From: Brevibacterium zhoupengii | GTDB lineage: Bacteria; Actinomycetota; Actinomycetes; Actinomycetales; Brevibacteriaceae | Length of the DNA stretch: 64,000 nucleotides | NCBI RefSeq assembly: GCF_021117425.1 | Contig: NZ_CP088298.1 | Coordinates: 2,480,001-2,544,000 of the forward strand | Reading direction: 5' to 3' | In this document: positions 32,858-41,000 of the stretch, piece after piece | Position numbering within the stretch: position 1 is the first letter of the stretch | Layout of the letters: every line of letters begins with the position of its first letter | The notes under the pieces: generated by a model | The model's input: the letters and a program-made list of their open reading frames with translations, nothing else | Database searches by the model: none | Told to the model about the DNA's origin: nothing | Translations under genes and position numbers: made by a program

Positions 32858-33405
32858 TCACGGCCTCCCGAGATGGTCACGCCGTCTTCGCCGTCGATCT
32901 CGGCCAGGGAGACGTTGACGCGTTCGCTGCTGGAGGTGGGGAGGTTCTTCCCGACGTGGTCGGCTCTGATCGGCAGGTCGCGGTGGCCCCGGTCGACGAG
33001 CACGGCCAGCCGGACCTTGGACGGACGACCCAGATCCGAGAGCGCATCGAGGGCGGCTCTGATGGTGCGGCCGGAGAAGAGCACATCGTCGACGAGGACG
33101 ACGGTCTTGGCATCGATGCCGGCGGCGGGAATGGTGGTGGGCTCCGGGGCGCGGTAGGCGCCGCTGCGCAGGTCATCACGGTACATGGTGATGTCGAGGC
33201 TGCCGACGAGTTCGCTCGCCATCTCCGGTCGTGCGGAGATCGAGGCGATCTGTTCGGCCAGCCGGGTGGCCAGGGGCACCCCGCGGCGTGGAATCCCTAA
33301 GAGGACGAGGTCATCGCTGCCTTTGTTGGACTCGATGATCTCGTGGGCGATACGGGTCATTGCCCGTTTCATATCTGGGGCATCGAGCACTGTTCGCTGT
33401 GTCAT
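32854..33405 (-). CDS. pyrR: PyrR, pyrimidine operon regulator / uracil phosphoribosyltransferase
   Basis: PyrR binds pyr mRNA in response to UMP/UTP and may also make UMP from uracil and PRPP. The 183 residues have the type I phosphoribosyltransferase fold with [17 protein letters not shown] and the PRPP loop [19 protein letters not shown]. As first gene of the operon it lies under its own probable RNA target at 33418-33433, which overlaps the ribosome-binding region (GGAGAAGGGG before the ATG at 33405). Confidence 0.96.
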   Translation of the reverse strand: MTQRTVLDAPDMKRAMTRIAHEIIESNKGSDDLVLLGIPRRGVPLATRLAEQIASISARPEMASELVGSLDITMYRDDLRSGAYRAPEPTTIPAAGIDAKTVVLVDDVLFSGRTIRAALDALSDLGRPSKVRLAVLVDRGHRDLPIRADHVGKNLPTSSSERVNVSLAEIDGEDGVTISGGRE

Positions 33406-33417
33406 GCTTCCCCTTCT

Positions 33418-33433
33418 CCGCCTCTCCGGACGG
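33418..33433 (-). promoter_or_regulatory. PyrR-binding loop in the pyrR 5' leader, at the ribosome-binding site
   Basis: The minus-strand RNA reads CCG-U-CC-GGAGA-GG-CGG: a five-pair stem with a single bulged U in the 5' arm and a GGAGA loop. This matches the known PyrR binding-loop pattern (UCC, then NGNGA, then GG, with the bulged U). The 3' arm runs into GGAG/AAGGGG just before the pyrR ATG, so PyrR bound here would block translation, as described for mycobacterial pyrR. No terminator/antiterminator pair is visible between it and the ATG. Confidence 0.75.
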
Positions 33434-33457
33434 TGGTTAAAGGAGTGGTTCGATTCG

Positions 33458-33463
33458 ATTGTA
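33458..33463 (-). promoter_or_regulatory. Candidate -10 (TACAAT) of the pyr operon promoter
   Basis: TACAAT matches the -10 consensus at five of six positions. CCGACC sixteen bases upstream is a weak -35. The predicted start near 33451 gives a leader of about 46 nt that contains the whole PyrR hairpin. The 7-bp inverted repeat GACCTCG-N6-CGAGGTC (33464-33483) fills the spacer and touches the -35; it could be a repressor site or simply a second end structure after nusB. Confidence 0.5.
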
Positions 33464-33487
33464 GACCTCGATTGAGCGAGGTCGGTT

Positions 33488-33512
33488 CGCGGGTCCGGAT
33501 TCCGGACCCGCG
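33488..33512 (-). terminator. Perfect 12-bp inverted repeat just after nusB
   Basis: CGCGGGTCCGGA and TCCGGACCCGCG flank a single T, giving a very stable GC hairpin 3 bp beyond the nusB stop at 33516. No T-run follows on the minus strand. It probably marks the end of the efp-nusB transcript and separates it from the pyr operon. Confidence 0.65.
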
Positions 33513-33515
33513 GAC

Positions 33516-33923
33516 TCAGATCAGGGTCGGCTTGACGTCAAGGACGCGTGAGAGCAGACCCGAGATGAAGCCGGGTGAGTCATCGGTTGAGAACTGCCTG
33601 GCCAGGGACACCGCTTCGTCGATCGCTGCCTTGTCGGGCACCTCGTCGTTGAAGATGATCTCCCAGGTCCCGATCTGGAGCAGCGCCAGGTCAACGGCCG
33701 GCATCCGCTCCAGGGTCCAGCCCTCCGCATAGGTGGCGATGATCTCGTCGATCTCCTCACGATGACTCGTGATTCCTTCGACGATCTCCACCGCGTAGGC
33801 CTTCATCGGATAGTCAGGATCGTTGGACCGCATGGTCACGATCTGCTCGGTGTCGAGGCGTCGCTGTCCGGCCTCGAACATCAGTTCCAGGGCCCGACGG
33901 CGGGCCCGCGTACGTGCTGACAC
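33516..33923 (-). CDS. nusB: Transcription antitermination factor NusB
   Basis: NusB binds boxA RNA with S10 in rRNA antitermination. The 135-residue all-helical protein starts [20 protein letters not shown], an arginine-rich RNA-binding helix typical of the family, and ends in the helix pattern [20 protein letters not shown]. The GTG start directly follows the efp stop codon, so translation is coupled to efp. Confidence 0.95.
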   Translation of the reverse strand: MSARTRARRRALELMFEAGQRRLDTEQIVTMRSNDPDYPMKAYAVEIVEGITSHREEIDEIIATYAEGWTLERMPAVDLALLQIGTWEIIFNDEVPDKAAIDEAVSLARQFSTDDSPGFISGLLSRVLDVKPTLI

Positions 33924-34484
33924 TTACTTGACGCGACCCAGGTAGTCGCCGTTGCGGGTGTCGACCTTGACCTTGGTGCCCTCTTCGAGGAACAGGGGCA
34001 CCTGAATGTCGTATCCGGTCTCCAGCGTCGCCGGCTTCGAGCCGCCGGTGGAGCGGTCGCCCTGCAGGCCGGGCTCGGTGTGGGTGATCAGCAGCTCGAC
34101 CGACGGCGGCAGCTCCACGGAGAGCGCCGTGCCCTCGTGGAAGGAGATCTGCAGGTTCTGGTTTTCGAGCATGTAGTTGGCGGCATCACCGACGAGCTCA
34201 GGCGAGACGCTGACCTGGTCGTAGTCCTCAGCGTCCATGAACACGTAGTCGGTGCCGTCATGGTAGAGGTACTGCATGTCGCGACGGTCGACGTTGGCTG
34301 TCTCGACCTTGGTTCCGGCGTTGAAGGTCTTGTCGATGATCTTGCCGGACATCACGTTCTTGAGCTTGGTACGGACGAATGCCGGACCCTTGCCGGGCTT
34401 GACGTGCTGGAACTCCAGCACCTGCCACAGCTGCTTGTCGATATTGAGCACAAGGCCGTTCTTCAGGTCGTTGGTTGAAGCCAC
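33924..34484 (-). CDS. efp: Elongation factor P
   Basis: EF-P relieves ribosome stalling at polyproline stretches. From the GTG at 34484 it has 186 residues in three domains: a KOW-like N-terminal domain (1-65) and two OB domains. The tip loop reads KPGKGPAF with Lys32 at the apex; actinobacterial EF-P with this PGKGP loop is reported to act without lysine modification. The start has AAGGA seven bases upstream, and normal EF-P begins here (STNDLKNG), so I reject the ATG 20 codons upstream at 34544. Confidence 0.96.
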   Translation of the reverse strand: MASTNDLKNGLVLNIDKQLWQVLEFQHVKPGKGPAFVRTKLKNVMSGKIIDKTFNAGTKVETANVDRRDMQYLYHDGTDYVFMDAEDYDQVSVSPELVGDAANYMLENQNLQISFHEGTALSVELPPSVELLITHTEPGLQGDRSTGGSKPATLETGYDIQVPLFLEEGTKVKVDTRNGDYLGRVK

Positions 34485-34569
34485 TAATCCGTCCTTCTTC
34501 GTGTCAGTCTTGACCACCGCGAGGTGATTGGGTGTGTTTGGCATTGGTTGGCAGTTTCGCCAAACAGCA

Positions 34570-34575
34570 ATTCTA
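34570..34575 (-). promoter_or_regulatory. Candidate extended -10 (TGC-TAGAAT) for efp-nusB
   Basis: TAGAAT matches the -10 consensus at five of six positions and is preceded by TGC, an extended -10 element. No good -35 is present. The start near 34563 gives a leader of about 79 nt before the efp GTG. The leader can form either of two hairpins sharing TTTGGC (34559-34564) with GCCAA (34548-34552) or GCCAAA (34537-34542). Confidence 0.5.
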
Positions 34576-34613
34576 GCAAGCTCCTGCGGGGGCTGCCATC
34601 TCGGGCCAGCGAA

Positions 34614-34633
34614 CTCGGCTCACACGGCCCGAG
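34614..34633 (-). terminator. Weak GC hairpin downstream of aroB
   Basis: CTCGGC (34614-34619) can pair with GCCCGAG (34627-34633) with one bulged base, 9 bp beyond the aroB stop. A second small palindrome, GAGCGAATCGCTC, overlaps the stop itself (34631-34643). There is no T-run. This is a possible end of the aro transcript. Confidence 0.3.
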
Positions 34634-34641
34634 CGATTCGC

Positions 34642-35757
34642 TCAGCCCAGGTCTGAACCGAGCATGACCCGCGGCGAGTCCTCCCCGATCTCCTGGTAGG
34701 CCGTATGGAGGATCGAGACGTCTGGGATCTCCACTGTCGAGGGTGCCCCGACCTCGCCCAGCAGCACCATGCGCAGCATGGAGCCACGCGCCTTCTTGTC
34801 TCGCTTCATGGTGTCCAGCAGCTGCGGCCAGACATCGGCACGGTAGGCAACCGGCAGACCCAGTTTGGTCAGCAGCTCACGGTGGAGATCCACGGTCTCG
34901 GGAGGGAGACTCTTGACCATCGCCGCCACCTCGGCGGCGAAGACCATGCCCACGGACACGGCGGCACCGTGGCGCCACTGGTAGCGCTCCTTGTGCTCGA
35001 TGGCATGTGCCAGGGTATGGCCGTAGTTGAGGATCTCACGCCGACCTGATTCCTTGAAGTCGTCGGCGACGACCTCGGCCTTGACTGCGATGGAGCGTTC
35101 GATGAGCTCGCGCAGGACGGGACCGTCCACCTCGGCGATCTCTGCCTTCGAATGATTGCTCACCAGATCGAGGATGGCGGGATCGGCGATGAAACCGGTC
35201 TTGACCACCTCGGCAAGGCCGGTGAAGAGCTCGTTCTCCGGCAGAGTCTGCAGCGTGTCGAGGTCGACGAGGACACCCGACGGGGCATGGAAGGAACCGA
35301 CGAGATTCTTGCCTTCAGCGGTGTTGATTCCGGTCTTGCCGCCGATGGCCGCATCGACCATTCCCAGCACCGTGGTGGGAATGTGGATGACGGAGATTCC
35401 GCGCAGCCAGGTGGCCGCGACGAAGCCGCCGAGGTCGGAGACGGCTCCCCCGCCGACCGTGATGATGGCATCGGAACGAGTGAAATCACTCTGGCCGAGC
35501 ACCTGCCAGCAGAATGCTGCGACCTGGACGTGCTTGGCTTCCTCGGCATCCGGGATCTCGGCGACGATCGCATCGAGGCCTGTTGCGCGCAGGTCGTCAC
35601 GGACAGTCTCCCCCGTCGTCCGCAGAGCCCGAGGATGGATGACGAGCACCTTCTCGACTCGCGGCCCCAGGAGCTCGGGGAGCTCGCCCAAGAGCCCCTG
35701 CCCCACGAGAACCGGGTAGTCCCCGCCGGCTTCGACGTTGATGCGTGTGAGACTCAT
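34642..35757 (-). CDS. aroB: 3-dehydroquinate synthase
   Basis: AroB converts DAHP to 3-dehydroquinate, the second shikimate step, with NAD and a divalent metal. The 371 residues include the NAD-binding TVGGGAVSDLGGFVAATWLRG, VDAAIGGKTGINTAEGKNLVG, and the metal-binding histidines in LNYGHTLAHAIEH and YQWRHGAAVSVGM. The ATG at 35757 begins the conserved protein; the frame stays open to 35910, but that part is not conserved. It follows aroK by 79 bp. Confidence 0.96.
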   Translation of the reverse strand: MSLTRINVEAGGDYPVLVGQGLLGELPELLGPRVEKVLVIHPRALRTTGETVRDDLRATGLDAIVAEIPDAEEAKHVQVAAFCWQVLGQSDFTRSDAIITVGGGAVSDLGGFVAATWLRGISVIHIPTTVLGMVDAAIGGKTGINTAEGKNLVGSFHAPSGVLVDLDTLQTLPENELFTGLAEVVKTGFIADPAILDLVSNHSKAEIAEVDGPVLRELIERSIAVKAEVVADDFKESGRREILNYGHTLAHAIEHKERYQWRHGAAVSVGMVFAAEVAAMVKSLPPETVDLHRELLTKLGLPVAYRADVWPQLLDTMKRDKKARGSMLRMVLLGEVGAPSTVEIPDVSILHTAYQEIGEDSPRVMLGSDLG

Positions 35758-35836
35758 TCGTGCACTTTCCCCTTTGCTGCCTCCGCGCCTGTGATGACCG
35801 CGATGGCTGAACTCTGAACGTCTTGCGCCCCCAAGC

Positions 35837-36460
35837 CTAACTCTCTGCTTCCCGCTCCGAGTACTTGGCATACTCTTCGGCTCGCTGCAGACCGGTGAGG
35901 ACATCGACAACCCGGTTGACGATGGTCGAGGGATGCGAATTCGACGCGTGGACGCGGAAGGTGGCGACCTGGTCGTAGAGCGGCTCCCGCTCTTTCACGA
36001 GCGCCAACCAGTTCTCGACCGGCGTTCCCGCACCGCGCAGCAGCGGCCGATGCGGCGAGTTCAATCGCGTGAGGACGGTGTCAACGTCGATATCGATGTG
36101 CACGACCTTGATCGCCGGATGACCCAGTTGGGCTCGAGTGCCCGAATTGAGGATCGCTCCCCCACCCAGAGAGACGATTCCCGGACGATCGAGAAGGCGA
36201 CGCAGGGCACGCCGGACGACCTCGCGTTCGATCCGCCGGAAGTGATCCTCACCGCGTTCGACGAAGATCTCTGCGATGACACCGTATTTGTCGACGATGT
36301 TTGCGTCCGTGTCGATGAGCGGCAGATCGAGTCGATCGGCCAGGAGTCGACCGATTGTGGATTTGCCGGCGGCAGGCGGTCCGGTCAGCACGATGCGCGA
36401 CTGCGAAGCCGGGACCGGTTCCAGTGGTGGAACCGGTTTCGGGTGCGGGCGTTGAGTCAT
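35837..36460 (-). CDS. aroK: Shikimate kinase
   Basis: AroK phosphorylates shikimate at the 3-hydroxyl. The 207 residues are longer than the typical 170-180: a proline-rich 20-residue N-terminal extension precedes the P-loop [20 protein letters not shown]. The shikimate-binding motifs [24 protein letters not shown] and VSLGGGAIL and the lid RPLLRG are intact. The ATG overlaps the aroC stop (ATGA). Confidence 0.95.
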   Translation of the reverse strand: MTQRPHPKPVPPLEPVPASQSRIVLTGPPAAGKSTIGRLLADRLDLPLIDTDANIVDKYGVIAEIFVERGEDHFRRIEREVVRRALRRLLDRPGIVSLGGGAILNSGTRAQLGHPAIKVVHIDIDVDTVLTRLNSPHRPLLRGAGTPVENWLALVKEREPLYDQVATFRVHASNSHPSTIVNRVVDVLTGLQRAEEYAKYSEREAES

Positions 36461-37662
36461 TGGCCGATGCGGAGGTTCTCCGGAATGGCCGCCACGTAGG
36501 CATCCAGGTTCCGTTTGGTCTCGGCCACGGAGTCTCCCCCGAACTTCTCCACCACTGCTTCGGCGAGAACGAGAGCAACCATTGCTTCAGCCACGACTCC
36601 CGACGCCGGAACCGCACAGACGTCCGAGCGCTGGTGGTTGGCCTTAGCAGGTTCACCTGTCACGACGTCGACGGTGGCCAGGGCGCGCGGGACCGTGGCA
36701 ATGGGCTTCATTCCCGCCCGGACGCGCAGCGGGCCGCCTGTCGACATTCCGCCTTCGGTGCCGCCTGCTCGGTTGCTCACACGTCGGATGCCATCGTCAC
36801 CCACTGCAAGTTCGTCGTGGGCCTTGGAGCCGGGGCGCCGAGTGGTGAGGAAGCCGTCGCCGACTTCGACGCCCTTGATCGCCTGAATGCCCATCAGGGC
36901 TCCGGCCAGGCGGGAATCGAGCCGACGGTCCCAGTGGACGTGCGAGCCCAGGCCGGGCGGCAGGTCGTAGGCGAGGACCTCGACGACGCCGCCGAGGGTG
37001 TCACCGGCCTTCTTCGCAGCATCGATCTCGGCGACCATGCGTGCGGAGAGCTCCGGGTCGAAGCAGCGCACGGGATCGGCGTCGAGTCCATCGACGTCTG
37101 CTGCGAGCGGCAATGCCGGCTCGGTCGCGGATTCTGTGGACTCCGCGGCCGTGCCGATTGCCACAGTGTGGGAGACGAGTGTGATGCCGAGCTCGCCGAG
37201 GAAGTTCGCAGCGATCGTTCCCAGTGCCACACGCATCGCTGTCTCTCGTGCGGAGGCGCGTTCGAGGATCGGGCGTGCCTCGTCGAATCCGTATTTCTGC
37301 ATTCCGACGATATCGGCGTGGCCGGGTCGCGGGCGGGTCAGCGGTGCGTTGCGGGCCTGCCCGGCGAGCTCGTCCTCGTCGATCGGGTCGGGGCTCATCA
37401 CGGATTCCCATTTGGGCCATTCGGTGTTCCCGACTTCAACGGCCACTGGTGAACCCAGCGTCTGACCGTGTCGGACTCCGCCGAGGAGGCGAACCTCGTC
37501 GGCTTCGAACTTCATCCGTGCTCCACGGCCGTAGCCCAATCGGCGTCGAGCCAAGCTCGCGCGGATATCTTCCCTGGTGATCGGAACATGGGCGGGAAGC
37601 CCTTCAATGATCCCAGTCAGCGCTTCGCCGTGGGATTCGCCTGCAGTCAGCCATCTCAACAT
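36457..37662 (-). CDS. aroC: Chorismate synthase
   Basis: AroC eliminates phosphate from EPSP to give chorismate, with reduced FMN. The 401-residue protein has the family signatures [63 protein letters not shown] and [20 protein letters not shown]. It supplies chorismate for trpE at the other end of the window. It follows the prepilin peptidase gene by 10 bp. Confidence 0.97.
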   Translation of the reverse strand: MLRWLTAGESHGEALTGIIEGLPAHVPITREDIRASLARRRLGYGRGARMKFEADEVRLLGGVRHGQTLGSPVAVEVGNTEWPKWESVMSPDPIDEDELAGQARNAPLTRPRPGHADIVGMQKYGFDEARPILERASARETAMRVALGTIAANFLGELGITLVSHTVAIGTAAESTESATEPALPLAADVDGLDADPVRCFDPELSARMVAEIDAAKKAGDTLGGVVEVLAYDLPPGLGSHVHWDRRLDSRLAGALMGIQAIKGVEVGDGFLTTRRPGSKAHDELAVGDDGIRRVSNRAGGTEGGMSTGGPLRVRAGMKPIATVPRALATVDVVTGEPAKANHQRSDVCAVPASGVVAEAMVALVLAEAVVEKFGGDSVAETKRNLDAYVAAIPENLRIGQ

Positions 37663-37672
37663 TCAACCGATT

Positions 37673-38443
37673 CTACAAAAGGATTGGCGCAAGCACCGAC
37701 CCGAACCACATTCCGGATAGCATTGCCGGTCCGAATGCGATCGTCGTCGTCTTCAGACTGCGTCGCGCTGCGGCCGTCAGCAATGCTGCGAGGCCGGCGA
37801 TGAGCATCATGACGATGAGGACGAGCGCCGGCGCCCATGCCGAGAACAGTGTGGGCACCCCGAACACGACGAAGGCGAGTTTGACGTCACCGAGGCCCAT
37901 CGTGCGGGCATGCATGACTCGCCCGATCAGGTGGAGGATGCCGAAGAACAGCACCCCGGCACCACCGGCGATGAGGGCCAGCACCCACATCTGGAACTCG
38001 CCTATGAGCACTCCGAGGAGGAATACCAGCAGTTCGGCGCCGAGGAGCGGATACATGATCCGGTCCGGCAGTCGGTGGATGACGAAGTCGACGACAATGA
38101 GGAACGGAGTCGCCGCGGCAGCTGTGCCCAGACTCAGCGCCAGCAGAAACGAGTCGACCGGCGCTGTCCCAGGCGAAGATCCTGCGCCTACCCCTGAAGC
38201 AATCCACGATCCGGGGACGGAGACGGGACCGATCCCGGGGAAGAGCAGGATGGCCGCGCTCGCGAGCACGACGCCCAGAATCGCTAAGGGCAGCGGGCGG
38301 AAGATCCGAGATCTCGCAAGCACGCCGACGTGTCCGTCATCAGCTGTCCACCAGCGAGTCGAGCGAGACAGAAGCAGGCCGATGCCAGCGCTGATGAGGG
38401 CACTGACCCCGATCGGCCATACGTGGAGAACTTCGATGTCCAC
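37673..38443 (-). CDS. A24-family prepilin peptidase
   Basis: This aspartic membrane protease would cleave type IV-like or Tad prepilin leader peptides. The 256 residues have about seven helices. Both catalytic aspartates are visible: one in FVIHRLPDRIMYP and one in MGLGDVKLAF (GxGD). The N-terminal methyltransferase part with cysteines seen in full-length PilD is missing, as is common in actinobacteria. The GTG start lies 27 bp after aroE. No pilin genes are in the window, so its substrate is elsewhere. Confidence 0.88.
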   Translation of the reverse strand: MDIEVLHVWPIGVSALISAGIGLLLSRSTRWWTADDGHVGVLARSRIFRPLPLAILGVVLASAAILLFPGIGPVSVPGSWIASGVGAGSSPGTAPVDSFLLALSLGTAAAATPFLIVVDFVIHRLPDRIMYPLLGAELLVFLLGVLIGEFQMWVLALIAGGAGVLFFGILHLIGRVMHARTMGLGDVKLAFVVFGVPTLFSAWAPALVLIVMMLIAGLAALLTAAARRSLKTTTIAFGPAMLSGMWFGSVLAPILL

Positions 38444-38470
38444 CCTCGCCTGCCCTTCCTGTCTTCGCCG

Positions 38471-39388
38471 TCAGTCGCCTGACGGTCCAGGTGCGTCTTC
38501 GAGGGCTCGATACATGGCGGCGGTGATGACTGCGCGACGCGTCGAGTCGTTCGCGCGTCGGGCCGCACCGTCTTCGGTCTCAGCGTTCTGTGACTCGGTC
38601 TCTGCCTCACGCGACTCGGCGGCGTCGATGAACATCTCCGACTGGGCCACAGCCTGCTCGACGAGCATCACCGTGCCTTCGACCGGAAGCAGTCCGTGTG
38701 CTTCGGCCGCGCGGAGGAAACCGGATTCGGCGGCATAGGCGACATCAAGTGCCACTCCGCTGTGGAAGTCCGGTGACCACTGCAACTCGGGAACCGCCTC
38801 GGCGGGGAGGGTGGAGATGACGAGGGCAGAGGGAGCGATCTGTCTCAACGGTGCGGTGGTCGCTGCGATTCCAAGCCGCTGACTGAGTTCGAGGACACGA
38901 CGAGCCCGATCAGGGTTCCGCACGAGGAACTCGACCGTGGTTATGCCCAATTCGTGGCAGGCCAACAACGCCGAGGCCGCGGTTGCTCCGGCACCGAGGA
39001 TCGTGGCCCTGGCACTGTGTTCCCTGTCGCTCGTGGTCAGCCCCGGTGCCAGTGCTCGCACGATCCCCTGGACATCGGTGTTGGCCACTGCCGTCGAAAT
39101 CGCTGAACGGACGAGGGTGTTCGCGACACCGGTCAGCCCGGCAGTGTCGTCGAGATCCCACCCGTGGGTGTGTGCGAGCTCGACGAGCTGTTCCTTCAGC
39201 GGCATCGTCAGGGAGAACCCGATCTCCTGATCGTGAGCTGCCAGAAATGCTTCGAGCTCATCGGCACCGAGGTCGAAGCTGGCGTATTCGCTGCTGTGAA
39301 GGCCCAATGCTCGGAACGCCGCACGATGAAGCAGCGGTGACTTGGAATGAGCGATCGGGCGACCGAGCACCGCAGCCGAAATCGTCAT
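38471..39388 (-). CDS. aroE: Shikimate dehydrogenase
   Basis: AroE reduces 3-dehydroshikimate with NADPH. The 305 residues have the substrate domain (LGRPIAHSKSPLLHRAAFRALG, FSLTMPLKEQLVELA) and the nucleotide domain (ILGAGATAASALLACHELG). The catalytic lysine is in MPLKEQ. A C-terminal extension of about 35 residues, rich in Glu, Ser and Ala (DAAESREAETESQNAETE), exceeds the usual length. The ATG overlaps the mltG stop (ATGA). Confidence 0.93.
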   Translation of the reverse strand: MTISAAVLGRPIAHSKSPLLHRAAFRALGLHSSEYASFDLGADELEAFLAAHDQEIGFSLTMPLKEQLVELAHTHGWDLDDTAGLTGVANTLVRSAISTAVANTDVQGIVRALAPGLTTSDREHSARATILGAGATAASALLACHELGITTVEFLVRNPDRARRVLELSQRLGIAATTAPLRQIAPSALVISTLPAEAVPELQWSPDFHSGVALDVAYAAESGFLRAAEAHGLLPVEGTVMLVEQAVAQSEMFIDAAESREAETESQNAETEDGAARRANDSTRRAVITAAMYRALEDAPGPSGD

Positions 39389-40527
39389 CCGTCGCCGTTG
39401 CCTTTGTTATGTTCCTTGAGCCACTTCCGGTAGATCTCAACATTCTTCCGGTGCTCGTCGAAGGTATCGGCGAACTTGGTCTCCCCCGTGTCCGGGTTCG
39501 TAGCAACGAAGAACTGCCAGTCGCCTTCTGTCGGGTTGAGTGCGGCGTCGACAGCGCCGGAACTGGGTGAATTGATCGGCCCTGGAGGCAGCCCCTTCTG
39601 CTTGTACGTGTTGTACGGGCTGTCTGACTGGCGTTCTTCCTTCGTCGTCGTCAGGTCGCTGCGGGCACCGTGGATGTAGGCGACAGTGGCATCGGATTGG
39701 AGGAGTTTGCCGGTCTTCGAGTCATCTGAGATGCGGTTGAGGAAGACCCGCGCCACCTTCTTCCGGACGTCCTCATCACCAGGCGATTCGATCTCGACGA
39801 GGCTGGCCAGAGTCATGACCCGATTCGCGTCATCAAGGTCGATGCCGGCGTTCTCAATCTCGGTTTTGGTCTTGGCGACCATTTCGGACACGATGGCCTC
39901 GGCAGTCTTCTCCTTATCGAGATCGTAGGTCGCCGGATACAGATACCCCTCGAGGCTGGGGGCATCGACGTCGAGGCCGTAGTCCTTCGGGGTCTTGTCG
40001 TCGATGGCCTTGTCGACCGCCTCAGCCTTCATCCCCGATTCGACCATCGTGGACTTGATCTGCTCGATCTTGCGTCCCTCGGCGATGGTGATCTTGGGCG
40101 GTTTGATGGGATTGACGAACGCTTCGACTGCCGCCTTGGAACTCATCTTCTCGCGCAAGATGATCGGACCGGCCTGGATCGTGATGTCCCGACGTTCGAC
40201 CTCGTCGAGGAAGGGCTCGGAGTTCATGATCACTCCGGCCTCGACGAGCTGATTGGCCACGGAACGGGCCGAGGCTCCCGGAGGGATCTCCACGGAGACT
40301 TCGCTGGTACCGGCGCCCTCATAGTCGCCTTTGGGACCGAACAGGTCGTCGAAGACTCCGCCGGCGGCTCTGACACCGAAGAATCCGCCGATGCCGAAGA
40401 CCAAAACGCAGATGACGACGATGGCCGTCGTCCTGCGTCTGCGCATCATCCGGCGGTGCTTCTTGGCTTTGAGATCGGACCTGGACAGCCCTTCGTCTTC
40501 CGAAAACTCGCCTGGGAACGGGCTCAT
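39385..40527 (-). CDS. mltG: Endolytic murein transglycosylase MltG
   Basis: MltG cuts nascent peptidoglycan strands and sets their length. The 380 residues have a basic cytoplasmic N-terminus, one transmembrane helix at about 33-55 (TAIVVICVLVFGIGGFFGV), a LysM-like region and the YceG catalytic domain. The catalytic glutamate lies in ASLVEIESPGDED, and VFLNRI and SPYNTYKQKGLPPGPINSP are conserved. It overlaps ruvX and aroE by 4 bp each. Confidence 0.95.
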   Translation of the reverse strand: MSPFPGEFSEDEGLSRSDLKAKKHRRMMRRRRTTAIVVICVLVFGIGGFFGVRAAGGVFDDLFGPKGDYEGAGTSEVSVEIPPGASARSVANQLVEAGVIMNSEPFLDEVERRDITIQAGPIILREKMSSKAAVEAFVNPIKPPKITIAEGRKIEQIKSTMVESGMKAEAVDKAIDDKTPKDYGLDVDAPSLEGYLYPATYDLDKEKTAEAIVSEMVAKTKTEIENAGIDLDDANRVMTLASLVEIESPGDEDVRKKVARVFLNRISDDSKTGKLLQSDATVAYIHGARSDLTTTKEERQSDSPYNTYKQKGLPPGPINSPSSGAVDAALNPTEGDWQFFVATNPDTGETKFADTFDEHRKNVEIYRKWLKEHNKGNGDG

Positions 40528-41000
40528 TGCTCACTCTCCTCGTCGGGCATTGCTCGACCGGCCGGTTGTCCGGTGTTGTGTTCGTATTCGAGGGCGTTCT
40601 GCAGAATGATGACTGCGGCCTGCGCGTCGACGATCTCTCGGCGCTGACGCGAGCTCTTCCCTGCGGCTGCGAGGGCGTGATGGGCTTCGACAGTGGTGAA
40701 GCGCTCATCGACGAGGCGGATCGGCGTCGCTGTGGCAACGCTGATCCGCTTCGCAAACTCCAATGCGGTGGCGGCTGCCGCTCGGGCCGAGCCGTCGAGG
40801 GATTTCGGGTCGCCGATGAGGAGCTCGATCGGTTCGTATTCGTCGATGATCTCCCGCAGCGTCTTCAACGCTGCGGGTTCATCGGTCCGCCTCACCACGC
40901 TCAGCGGCGTGGCGAGGATGCCGTCGGGGTCGCTGGCGGCCACCCCGATGCGCACCGAACCAATGTCGAGGCCCAATCGACGGCCCCGGCGGAAACTCAC
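40524..41000 (-). CDS. ruvX: Putative pre-16S rRNA nuclease / RuvX (YqgF)
   Basis: This RNase H-fold protein processes pre-16S rRNA ends; older names call it a Holliday junction resolvase. The 158 residues contain the first catalytic Asp in RLGLDIGSVRIGVAASDPDG, the GDPKSLDGS loop, RLVDERFTTVEAH and a final acidic pair in IVDAQAAVIILQNALE. The GTG start overlaps the alaS stop (GTGA). The alaS-ruvX-mltG-aroE order is typical of actinobacteria. Confidence 0.93.
   Translation of the reverse strand: MSFRRGRRLGLDIGSVRIGVAASDPDGILATPLSVVRRTDEPAALKTLREIIDEYEPIELLIGDPKSLDGSARAAAATALEFAKRISVATATPIRLVDERFTTVEAHHALAAAGKSSRQRREIVDAQAAVIILQNALEYEHNTGQPAGRAMPDEESEQ

Noticed and set aside
34485-34544. N-terminal extension of EF-P starting at the ATG at 34544
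   Set aside because: No ribosome-binding site before the ATG; the GTG at 34484 has AAGGA at good spacing and gives the normal EF-P start.
35758-35910. Longer aroB start
   Set aside because: The 51 extra residues are arginine- and serine-rich without similarity to AroB and overlap the end of aroK.
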